Assembly: GCA_016256075.1 (NCBI GenBank)
Contig: SDVU01000376.1
Coordinates: 1-14,245 of the forward strand
Direction: 5' to 3'
Origin: Dictyocoela muelleri
Taxonomy: Eukaryota > Microsporidia
DNA: 14,245 bases
Shown: piece after piece, positions 1 to 7,801 of the stretch
Layout of the letters: each line of letters begins with the position of its first letter
Position numbering within the stretch: the first letter of the stretch is position 1
Position numbers and translations under genes: made by a program
The notes under the pieces: model-generated
Seen by the model: only the letters and a program-made list of their open reading frames with translations
Databases searched by the model: none
Told to the model about the DNA's origin: nothing

Positions 1-87
1 GATACTTGTAAAATCAGTTTTTCTTAAGCTCTGTTGTATGGATGCTAATTTGGGTCCATATTCTGGGACTAGTACCGACAACACGTC

Positions 88-557
88 TGTAGGCGAGTTA
101 TCGGCCAACTCCCCATAGATTTTTTGGCTGACAACTCGCCGAAATTTTAGGACTTTCACTTTTCGTAATAAAAATTTAAAAAAAAATAGATGAATAGTCG
201 ATAAAAATAATATTGTAGCTCAACGTCTAGATTTTACCTTCAATATAAAACCAAATCTTTATTTGAGTGCAAATATAGTATGTCTAAAATTCATATATTT
301 ATTTTATATATAAAATAAATTTTTTTTTATTAATTTATATATGTATTTTAATTTATATATAAATACATGCAATTTATATATATCAAATATTGAATTTTGG
401 GCATACTAGATTTGCTCTCAAATGAAGATTTACTTTTATATTGAAGGTCAAATCTAAAGGTTTAGCTTCACATTATTTTTGTCGACTATTCAGCGATTTT
501 TTTTTTATTTTTATCACGAAAGGTGGTAAGTCTAAAAATCTTCGTCGAGTTGTCGGC
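88..557. mobile_element. Foldback MITE-like element with MULE-2-like ends
   Basis: Seen: an imperfect inverted repeat of about 190-220 bp per arm. The left arm runs from about 127 to 345 and the right arm from about 365 to 557. The outer edges match as tgacaactcgcc (129-140) and the complement of gtcgagttgtcggc (544-557). The centre is an AT-rich palindrome near 349-369. Outside the left arm, at 91-115, a second copy of the gagttgg-type motif occurs (ggcgagtta, ccaactcccc). The same two-step arrangement stands at the right end of MULE-2 (13072-13119), and gacaactcgcc followed by an aggac motif occurs at its left end (11571-11607). Inference: this is a non-autonomous relative of the MULE-2 family. 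No coding capacity is visible, and I could not find a convincing target duplication. The right outer edge seems to be lost against the minisatellite. Confidence 0.72.
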
Positions 558-561
558 AACC

Positions 562-975
562 GGTTAGACACATTTTCCCATTGTTATAGACACATTTTCC
601 GAATGTTATAGACACTTTTCCCTAAGTTATAGATACATTTTCCCCAAGTTATAGACACATTTTTCCAGAGTTATAGACACATTTTCCAAATGTTATAGAC
701 ACATTTTCCCAGAGTTAAAGACACATTTTCTTAGAGTTATACACATTTTCCTACTCTAGACACATTTTCCTAGAGTTATTACCTCATTTTTACAGAGTTA
801 TAGACACATTTTCTTCAAGTTATAGACACATTTTTTTTTCAGTTATATACACATTTTTTCAGAGTTAAAGATAGAATTTCCTAGAGTATAGACAAATTAT
901 CAAGGGTTTTAGACTGTTTTTCATATATATGGACCCGTTTTCATGGAGTGATAGACATATTTTTAATAAATATAC
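562..975 (+). repeat. Minisatellite array A, ~22-bp unit
   Basis: About 18-19 head-to-tail copies of a unit with consensus near gttatagacacattttccca. Most units are 20-22 bp and vary chiefly in the bases after the cc run. The copies are best preserved from 565 to 730 and decay progressively to the right, ending in poorly recognisable units around 900-975. The array starts immediately beside the foldback element. The units touch each other without unique spacers, so this is a tandem repeat and not a CRISPR array. It is the reverse complement of the array at 1731-2157. Confidence 0.9.
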
Positions 976-1515
976 AAAAATTGCATTCCTAAATAATACC
1001 TTAAAAACAAAATCTCAAGAATTATCGGTAATACTTTGTTAAACATCTATATTTTTTCTTGAACAAAAATTTTAAAAAAAATACATGAAAAAAAGTTTTA
1101 AAATAAACTAAAATACATTTTCGGTTTGTAATAATAGCACGATAACTGTCACTTTTTTTTAACAAAAAATTAGCAATATCTTATTTTAAACAAGAATATT
1201 TGATTATAGCCTTATTTAGACACACAAAAATAAAAACTAAACTACTAAATATGGTAATAACAAGGTATAAATAAAATTTCTTTTACTGCTTAAACACATG
1301 ATTTAGAAATTATTTTTTAGAATAAGTCGTTTCCCTAATTATATATAACCTGATTTTTGCAATATGAATATAAGACAATATAATTAAAATTTTAAAATCT
1401 TTTTTTATTTCCATATTCAGCAGTTTAGTGTATTCCTTTTGAGAGAGTGCCTAAAAAGTATAATAAAATATTCTTGTTTAATTAGGATATTTTTATATTT
1501 TTTTTAAAAAAAAAA
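976..1515. other. AT-rich spacer between the inverted minisatellites
   Basis: Homopolymer A and T runs dominate. I see no open frame with recognisable protein character, no tRNA-like boxes and no repeat shared with the rest of the window. Confidence 0.5.
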
Positions 1516-1560
1516 TCTCGGGCTGATCTCGCGTCAACTCGCCTTCCGCAAGTTCTCGTA
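1516..1560. mobile_element. Orphan MULE-2-like terminal fragment
   Basis: A short GC-richer island in AT-rich DNA contains gcgtcaactcgcc (1531-1543) followed by an imperfect inverted copy (gcaagttctcg). It matches gcatcaactcgcc at the left end of MULE-2 (11543-11555) at all but one base. Inference: a solo or truncated end of that MULE family. The match is short, so chance or convergent similarity cannot be excluded. Confidence 0.4.
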
Positions 1561-1730
1561 TTACTTATTAAAAACTAAAAAACATTTCTTTATCCTGAAA
1601 TTTATCTTAAGATATTTTAAATAATTTTCTTTTCAAAAAATCTATAAGCTAAGTTATGCCGGCAATTATATATATATTTCTATTTTAGGTATTATTTGTG
1701 ATAATTAATTTTTCATAATTTTTTTTAAAT

Positions 1731-2157
1731 GCCTATAACTCTGAGGAAATTATCTATAACTCTGAAAAAATATGTCTATAACTCTGTGGAAATTATCTAT
1801 AACTCTAAAATGTGTCTATAACTTTGGAAAAATGTGTAAATAACTCCGGGAAAATGGATCTATGACTAGGAAAATGTGTCTATAACTCTGGAAAAATGTG
1901 TCTATAACTCTGAAAATGTGTCTATAACTCTGGAAAATGTGTCTATAACTTCGGGAAAATGTGTCTATAACTTTGGGAAAATGAGTCTATAACTTTTAGA
2001 AAATGTGTCTATAACTTTGGGCAAATGTGTCTATAACTTTGGGAAAATGTGTCTATAACTCTGGGAAAATGTGTCTATAACTCTGAGAAAATGTGTCTAT
2101 AACATGAGAGAATGTGTCTATAACTTTGAGAAAATGGTCTATAACTATGGAGAACAC
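1731..2157 (-). repeat. Minisatellite array B, inverted copy of array A
   Basis: About 20 tandem copies of a unit read on the plus strand as gtctataactctgggaaaat with gt linkers, period about 22 bp. This is the reverse complement of the unit in array A. The most uniform copies lie at 1870-2100; the leftmost units, which face the spacer, are more divergent. Together with array A it makes a large inverted structure that could fold back in single-stranded DNA. Confidence 0.9.
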
Positions 2158-2202
2158 TTTAAATATATCCCTTCCTTTTATAATTAACTTTTGCCAAATT
2201 TT

Positions 2203-2272
2203 CTAATCGACCTTATAATTTTCTCTTCGACTTTTAATTTTCTCTACGACCTTATAATTAACTCTAGACTTT
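2203..2272. repeat. Short ~20-bp tandem repeat (about 3 units)
   Basis: Three diverged copies of tcgaccttataattttctct follow array B. A single stray unit resembling array A (agttataaaacattttccta, about 2315-2334) lies just downstream in the opposite orientation to array B. Both look like erosion products of the same repeat region. Confidence 0.6.
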
Positions 2273-2764
2273 TTTATGCCTATAATAGATCATTTTCTTC
2301 TATATGTCGGTCAAAGTTATAAAACATTTTCCTAGAGAAAGAAATCTTAATAATAGAAGAATAATTTTTTATTTAAAATTAGATTTAAACAAAGTTTTTA
2401 TTTATTAGGGGACATGAAAAGAACTTTTCATAGCGATATGCGCCTAATAAAATAAAGAAATAGTAGTAGCACAAACTTAAGGATTAAAAAAATTATAGGG
2501 AATATTTCATTGTATTAAAAATATCTGTTTACAGGTGTCTGAGCGAAAATTCGCCCAAGGCGAATTTTTTCACATAAAAATTCTAAGATAATTTCAATGA
2601 ATAAAAAATAACCCCTAATAATAATTTATTTATTATGAATATTTTAATTATATGTATTACTAATGCATTTCAATAAGGAAATATCATAATATTTGTTATA
2701 TTTTTCACAGATCTCTTTTAATTTTATTAATTTTATTATCTTTTTCAGTACTTTTACGTAAATG

Positions 2765-4357
2765 TTAAAATAATAAGATATTAATTATATTATCTTCTAA
2801 TTTGTTTTGTATTGTTTTCAGGACATTAATAACCTTTTCTAATGATGGTTTTCTGATTAGTAAAAAATCTTTTAAATGCTTATTAAAAGACTCTACAACA
2901 TTTGCGATAAAGAAATCTCAGAAAAAATCCTTACATAAGCATTCCAGAATTCAATTTTATAAATTTCGTTATTGATAAAATAATTTTTAAAATATTCAAA
3001 TAATTCAAATATTTTTTCATCATTAAATTTTCTGGCAGCCACTTGAAGTTTATCAAATTCATGTTTAACTTTAGAAGCAGACGAAAAGAAATTGATGACA
3101 ACATTGTGAAAATTCTCTAATTCATAATTATTATTATAGAGTTTCGAAAGGCCCAATTTTTGAATTTTTCTGAATATATTTTGGCCTAAATGAAATAAAC
3201 ACAAAAATCTTTTTGTTGATAAAAAAATCTTTTAGAAAGACATAAATAAAGTCATATCCAAATCTGTGACGGGTTCTCACTCGGGTTTCTGACCCCTCCT
3301 TGAAAAATATAAATTCTAAAAAAAAACGATGAAAAACAAAAGAAAAAAGCTGTAAAATTATGTAAAATGATTATATAAACTCAAATATATAATTATTTAC
3401 TTGCGAGCTTCTATTATAAGCAAAATAAAAAAATTAGTGCTTCGCACTGATTTTTTTTTATAATAGAGGCTAGCAAATAATTAATTCCATATTTAAGTTT
3501 ATATAATCATTTTACATAATTTTACAGCTTTTTTCTTTTGTTTTTCATCGTTTTTTTTCAGAGTTTATACTTTTTAAAGGGGTCAGAAACCCGAGTGAGA
3601 ACCATGTGAGGATGTTAATTCGTTCAATATGTCACAAGGTTTTTTCACAATTTAAAAACATTCCAAATATACATTTTCGCTTTTACCAGTCAAAAAACAA
3701 TATAATAAAGGACAGAATTTAAAGTTAGTACTTCAACAGATTACAAGTATTAGATAACACTCTTTTTGTGCCATAAAGAGCGGACCATCCATAATCCAAG
3801 TTTTTGAATTTTTAAATTCAAAACATTTTCCCTGGTGACAAAAATTAATAATTTAGAATCTGTATTAAAATCATCATATAATAAAAAATCATGTTTAGGA
3901 ATAGTTTTTTTATAGTAATCTGGCAATATATTTAAATCATGATTAATCTTAATTTCATTTTTTTTTCGTTATGTTTTATATATTTTTAAATATATTTCTT
4001 TTATTTAATCTTTTTGAGATTTCAAAATGTATATTTTCAACAACTTTGTTGGGCAAATTAGATGTTTTATATGTACTTTCTTCTGCTAATTTATATATCA
4101 AACACTCTGCTTTTTTTATTTCTTCAATATATTCCTCACTGGGATGATTGTGTTCATTAGAAAAAACGAACTTCATTAAGATCATTAGTAAGTAAATTTC
4201 CGGGACAAGACCTATTTGCACATCTCTATTTACTTAAATTATCATTAGAAAATTCACGTCTTATGTTATAATCATATCCAACAACTACAATTTTTTGACA
4301 CCACGTTTTGATTGATAAATGAAAACCATAAGGGTATAAAAATAAAAAAAATTGCAT
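2765..4357 (-). pseudogene. MULE-1 transposase with FLYWCH-type zinc finger, broken
   Basis: This was the DDE transposase that cuts and re-inserts MULE-1. Reading the minus strand from about 4357, a zinc finger comes first: RCANRSCPGN (about 4190-4220), then the His pair in NEHNHPSEEY (about 4130-4160). The catalytic core follows: first Asp in TWIMDGPLF (about 3785), second Asp in NILT/TDLDMTL, which is split by the MITE, then the conserved CLFHLGQNIFRKIQKLGL (3140-3202) and the YF..YF linker. The final part is ANVVESFNKHLKDFL (about 2845-2890), carrying the catalytic Glu, and ends at the stop at 2765-2767. Frame changes lie near 4160, 3970, 3650 and 2895, with stops near 4213, 3735 and 3212. 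It is dead. The start at 4357, just inside the end repeat, is the first Met in the zinc-finger frame and is uncertain. Identification as a MULE is firm. Confidence 0.85.
3272..3603. mobile_element. 332-bp palindromic foldback MITE inserted in MULE-1
   Basis: Nearly the whole element is one inverted repeat. Left arm 3272-3440 and right arm 3444-3603 pair with few mismatches and meet at a three-base loop in gtgcttcgcac. The ends are ggttctcactcgggtttctg and its complement. It has no coding capacity. The flanks ctgtgacg (3264-3271) and atgtgagg (3604-3611) agree at 6 of 8 bases, which looks like an old 8-bp target duplication. Independent support: minus-strand transposase reads NILT up to the MITE and TDLDMTL after it, so removing the MITE and one duplicate closes the conserved motif. 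The size of the duplication would fit a MULE, hAT or Merlin-type mobiliser; I do not see a partner element with these ends in the window. Confidence 0.88.
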
Positions 4358-4392
4358 GGCGAAAATTCGCCTAGTGCGAATTTTCTCACTGC

Positions 4393-4593
4393 GTTTATAG
4401 GTATACATTAAAAAGGTGGTAAAAAAAATTCGCGGGTCGCATGTTTGACACACATGGTATAGACCATTAAAAACCATTTATTTTGTTAATCTGATTTAAT
4501 AAACAAAAAAAGACACATAATAATCTAATACTTATTTTGAAAACATTAACTCTAATTAAAGCTTCAAATATGTTGGGCCCTGGGATCCTAAAT
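4393..4593. other. AT-rich flank of MULE-1
   Basis: No recognisable coding or RNA content. An open minus-strand frame entering MULE-1 from here (from 4477) is partly flank and partly end repeat, and is not a gene of its own. Confidence 0.5.
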
Positions 4594-4688
4594 CTGGAAA
4601 ATTCAAAAATCCGGAAAATTCAAAATATGGGAAATTAAAATATGGGAAATTAAAAATCTGAGAAATTAAAAATTCGAAAAATTCTAGA
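4594..4688. repeat. ~16-bp tandem repeat, about six units
   Basis: Diverged head-to-tail units of the type ggaaaattcaaaaatc, shifting to gggaaattaaaatat and then to gagaaattaaaaattc. The pattern suggests stepwise spread along the array. It lies just outside a pogo/Tc1-like end at 4755. No function is evident. Confidence 0.75.
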
Positions 4689-4752
4689 AAGATGTCATAA
4701 GCAGACATCTCCATAATTTAAATTATCTAATTTTTTATTAAATTTATTCTAA

Positions 4753-4836
4753 TACAGTAGTGTTCGATTTTTCAACACCAATTTTGAAAAGCGGTTTTTT
4801 TAAATCGACTATGTTGTAAAAATCGAATACTAGAAT
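4753..4836. mobile_element. Terminal end of a pogo/Tc1-like element
   Basis: A ta dinucleotide (4753-4754) is followed by cagtagtgttcgatttttca, a start typical of pogo/Tigger-type and other Tc1/mariner ends, which insert at TA. At 4813-4832 an inverted copy (gttgtaaaaatcgaatacta) pairs with 4758-4778, forming a stem of about 20 bp. The opposite end was not found up to 5520, and no transposase motif could be read there. This is either a one-ended remnant or an ~80-bp miniature element. The family is inferred from the end sequence only. Confidence 0.45.
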
Positions 4837-4839
4837 TGA

Positions 4840-5515
4840 AAAAATGTTTTTTTCGTATGGTTTTTATTTATAATCGGTTTATTTTCTGCATTTTTCATGA
4901 AAATAAATATCTAGACTTTCGTTATTATTCATGTCAAAGTATATTTTGATGATTTTTTTTTTTAATTATGCAAATCTTGTAAAATAAAGCTTTTATCATG
5001 AAAAAGAATTGAGAATGCTAAACTCAAATGTTTCATAGCTAAAGAAAAAGATGTGAGTGCATCACGCACTATTATTTGAAACTACTTCTTCAAATAGTAA
5101 CTCTACACCTTCGAATTCTTATATAACAGTTTCTGTTGAATCTAAAATATAATCTTCTTTTCCTCAGACGACAAGAACAGCCCATATTTATTCCAAATGT
5201 TTTATATTCTGTTTAGATATATAAAGCTTTAAAGACTTAAGACTTAAAAAACTACATGTTACAGATTAATATTCCTGAAACTTCCTGACTAACTCGACTC
5301 TTGATTTAGAGTACATAAATGTGATAACGGTGAGTTTTTGCTCAAACTTACTCTTTAATTAGTATATATCTCTATATTCAGTAACTGAATAAGCGAAGTT
5401 AAACCTCTAACGGCTTAGTCACACTTCTCTTTTTTAAAAAATCGGCATCTGTATATGAAAATTAAACGATTATTATTTCATATAAGCGTCAAATATGGAG
5501 TTCTCTTCAGATATC
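4840..5515. other. AT-rich stretch, nothing recognised
   Basis: Only short broken frames in all six directions. A short plus-strand stretch near 5045-5150 is rich in Ser and Asn codons but resembles no family I know. It may be the decayed body of the element whose end lies at 4755. Confidence 0.4.
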
Positions 5516-5661
5516 CATATCTGGAAAAATGCCTTTGGCATTTTCGGATAGGATTTTTAGGTGATTTTTTCCTGAAAAATGTCTGTAAAATATTTTTAAT
5601 TTCTTGAAAAAAAATTGTAAAATTTTTTAGTGTAAATTAAAATTTTTATTAGAATAAATAT

Positions 5662-7274
5662 TTATATATTCCTCAATTCAAAAAATTTTTCCAACCCATT
5701 ATAAAACTCAAAGTTGTTTAAAATTATTTTATCCCTATCTTTCTTGATTTCATCGGGTCTTATATTACCAGATTTCAGACTACTTATTTTTATCTTGATA
5801 TTTTTTGTTCTTTTTTTATATATTAATTGCTTTTCCTAATGGAGAGTTTTTTTTTCGTAAAAGCTTTGAATTCAAGTACATATGATAAGCTTCGCGCTGT
5901 TTTGTCGTTGTAGGAATAGAAGATAGAAATTGTTAGTGAATATTCCAAAAATAAATGTTTTTTGTAGGATTCTTAGATTCATTATAGATAAAGTTTTTGC
6001 CAAAGTATTCATATATCATTTTATACTCTTTTCTTTCATCGATCAAATGGCTTAATTTTTCAAACATTTCCAGAACATATTGTGAGATTACATTGAGGTA
6101 ACTCACATTCTATTATGAATGTCATCAAAATGGGAAAGTTGACAGGCTCAATGAAAGGGAGGAGAAACAAGAGCTGTGACAGAAATATGACGGGGTTGAA
6201 ATTTATGAAAATTGCATAAATAAAGTTTCAAACCCACATCCATGCAGGAAACAGGAAAGTTCATCTCCTTGAAATCGCATCACAAACGAATGAATAAACA
6301 ACATTTCAGTGATTTACTTTTTTCCTTTTATTGCAAACATCGTCGAATTCCTCGGGAATACGACAATATTGTTGTGGAATATATGACAGAAGCAAGAGGT
6401 AAATGATAATTTTTATGATAATTAGCGTTATTTTTGTATATATTGATAAGTTGCATCTTCTGGAGATATCGAAAAGAAATCCGAGTAAAATGAAAATCAC
6501 AACCAAAAATTTTGGTTGTAGAAAACACTTTTTAAAATGCATTATATTGCGCTAAATGAAGTCAACCAAAATGTAGCAGGATTCTGGACATTTCGGGCAT
6601 TAGAAATCCATAAAAATTATTTGTAATCCTTTTCAGTTCTATTTTTCATGAATATATAACATAATGGAATACTCTTGAATAATTAGCCATAGATTATATA
6701 TAATTGGCTATATTTTTTAGGCGCGGTATAAAAAATGGCATCGCCTAGCTATAGTTTGGCCTTTTTGAAAATTTCAATATTGTCGTCGTTGGTAAAAATC
6801 AAAATATTTTCACTTTGTTCTTGCAGAAATTTTTCGTTATCCAATGTCCATTTGTATATTTCCAAAATATCTTTATTTTCTGATTTTTTTTCAAATATTT
6901 CTTATTGCGTAACACGAATAATAATCCCTAATATTATTATAATTTGGAATATTTTTATAATCAACTTAAATAAACTTACCGTAGATTGTAGAAATGCTGT
7001 TTCAAACGTAGCATGTGTTTCCATGGCCAATGATTTTAGTTGGCCGTTTATTTTTGACGAAAAATCTCAGATTATTCTTCTTTGTGCCAATGGCTGCTCT
7101 CCTGTATTATATCTCTTTTATTGAATCGGTATGAATTCTTCCGAGACATTTACGTTTATGGCATCTCCAACTAATTGAATTTTTGCATATTCTCGAGAAA
7201 TAATATATAAAACTCTTATAAATCAATTTCTCTCGACTTTTATGTGATTTTATGATTTTTATTTCATTGTGCAT
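5662..7274 (-). pseudogene. MULE-3 transposase with FLYWCH-type zinc finger, broken
   Basis: DDE transposase of MULE-3, inactive. From an ATG at 7272-7274 an open N-terminus runs into a textbook zinc finger, ISWRCHKRKCLGRIHTDS (about 7115-7175), with the His pair as SHWHKEE in another frame just downstream. The core follows: ENILIFTNDDNIEIF, LGDAIFYTAPKKYSQLYIIY with the first catalytic Asp (about 6690-6830), then IPLCYIFMKNRTEKDYK. At the place of the second Asp the sequence now reads LTSF where the family has a TDF-type motif, so that residue is lost. Next come IFGCDFHF...LQKMQLINIY (about 6400-6510), YFGKNFIY, FWNIH and a C-terminal REAYHMYLNSKLL near 5870, where the Glu is kept. The last frame ends FFELRNI at 5662. 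At least half a dozen stops and frame changes are present. An extra ~200 bp separates 6328 from 6090 compared with related transposases. Confidence 0.8.
6090..6300. other. Unexplained ~200-bp insert inside MULE-3 transposase
   Basis: The family motifs on either side (LPLASVIYSTTIL ending near 6328, and FEKLSHLIDERKEYKMIYEYF starting near 6075) are normally only a few tens of residues apart. Here about 240 bp lie between them, and the stretch is less AT-rich than its surroundings. No terminal repeats or target duplication are clear; an imperfect inverted pair (tgtgagattac, gtaactcaca) sits near 6079-6106. A minus-strand gggtttgaaact faintly resembles a pol III B box, but I do not see a matching A box. 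It may be a small insertion of unknown type or a region of unusual divergence. Confidence 0.35.
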
Positions 7275-7350
7275 AGAGGTAAATAATCTGGCATTTCTCT
7301 GGATAATGTTTTCAGTGATTTTCGGAATAATACCAAAGGCATTTTTCGGG

Positions 7351-7650
7351 ACTGCCCTTTACATACATCTTTGATGTTTTTATATGAGGCCCAGCAATAA
7401 ATATAAAGAAATATACTAGATAATGGTTGCCTATACTAATAAACACAGATCTATGTCATATTGACTGAGAATTATTATAGTTTTCACATTTTTTATTGCT
7501 ACAATACCACTTATATTTGACCATATACAATTCTAACTTTTGTTCATCCATATATAATTACCACAAGTCAAACATGGTAGGTAAGATGCCAAAAGGCCTA
7601 GAATTCTCATGTTATAAATTACGTTTTCTATTGATGCATTATTCATTTTT
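7351..7650 (-). pseudogene. Merlin/ISXO2-like transposase fragment (N-terminal zinc ribbon)
   Basis: Minus-strand reading from about 7650 gives NMRILGLLASYLPCLTCGNY, then, after a frame change near 7548, MDEQKLELYMVKYKWYCSNK followed by KCENYNNSQSI, then HRSVFISIGNHYLVYFFIF. The order C-x2-C, W-x-C-x5-C, SI and S-x-F matches the N-terminal zinc ribbon that precedes the IS1595/ISXO2-like DDE domain in eukaryotic Merlin transposons. The DDE domain itself is missing: sequence is cut at about 7351, where MULE-3 begins, and I could not find the rest beyond MULE-3's other end. Dead fragment. The family call rests on motif spacing and not on a database match. Confidence 0.6.
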
Positions 7651-7719
7651 AAGTACGAATTCAAAAATTCTCTCTCTTGCCATTGAAGTATTTTTTTTTT
7701 AATAAACCATTATGTAATG

Positions 7720-7801
7720 AATCTGTCGACAAAAATGCAACATGTGAAATATCTGTCGCTAAATTGTATCATGTAAAATATCCGTCGCCATTTTACATGA
7801 T
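7720..7801. repeat. Three ~30-bp repeats with a 12-bp perfect hairpin
   Basis: Three tandem units beginning atctgtcgac, atctgtcgct and atccgtcgcc, each followed by a catgtgaaat or catgtaaaat-type tail. In the last unit atcatgtaaaat (7768-7779) and attttacatgat (7790-7801) form a perfect 12-bp stem around a 10-base loop. It lies just upstream of the Merlin-like fragment, so it may be that element's terminal region. This is inferred from position only. Confidence 0.65.

Larger units (their letters stand above)
2537..4392 (-). mobile_element. MULE-1: Mutator-like DNA transposon, decayed
   Basis: An element of about 1.86 kb bounded by matching inverted ends. The left end has aaaattcgcc and ggcgaatttt around a caa loop (2546-2568); the right end has aaaattcgc and gcgaatttt around ctagt (4362-4384). 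Each end is therefore itself a hairpin, and the two ends are inverted copies of one another. Between them, on the minus strand, lies a broken MULE transposase (2765-4357), interrupted by a palindromic MITE (3272-3603). I could not identify the 9-bp target duplication usual for MULEs, so the outermost bases are approximate. Confidence 0.75.
5522..7350 (-). mobile_element. MULE-3: Mutator-like DNA transposon, decayed
   Basis: About 1.83 kb. The left end carries ggaaaaatgcctttggcatt (5523-5542), a hairpin of gaaaaatgcc and ggcattttc around ttt. The right end carries the inverted copy ccaaaggcatttttcggg (7333-7350), in which the inner half of the hairpin has decayed. The complete internal order of a MULE transposase lies between them on the minus strand (5662-7274). 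The right end abuts a Merlin-like fragment. No target duplication is visible, so the edges may be off by several bases. Confidence 0.72.

Noticed and set aside
562-2157. CRISPR-like regular repeats
   Set aside because: Units are contiguous, degenerate and lack unique spacers. They form ordinary minisatellites, and the protein content is eukaryotic.
4226-4477. Minus-strand 83-codon open frame as a separate gene
   Set aside because: Its first part is flank plus the MULE-1 end repeat; its second part is the start of the MULE-1 transposase.
6306-6542. Minus-strand 78-codon open frame with two hydrophobic segments, a possible small membrane protein
   Set aside because: It overlaps in another frame the MULE-3 transposase motif IFGCDFHF...LQKMQLINIY, which has family support. 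The hydrophobic look comes from AT-rich codons.
6735-7124. Plus-strand 129-codon open frame
   Set aside because: It lies antisense to the MULE-3 zinc finger and core motifs (LGDAIFYTAPKKY and others), so it is a shadow of the transposase.
7496-7702. Plus-strand 68-codon open frame
   Set aside because: It is antisense to the Merlin-like zinc ribbon, whose spacing of Cys residues is much more informative.
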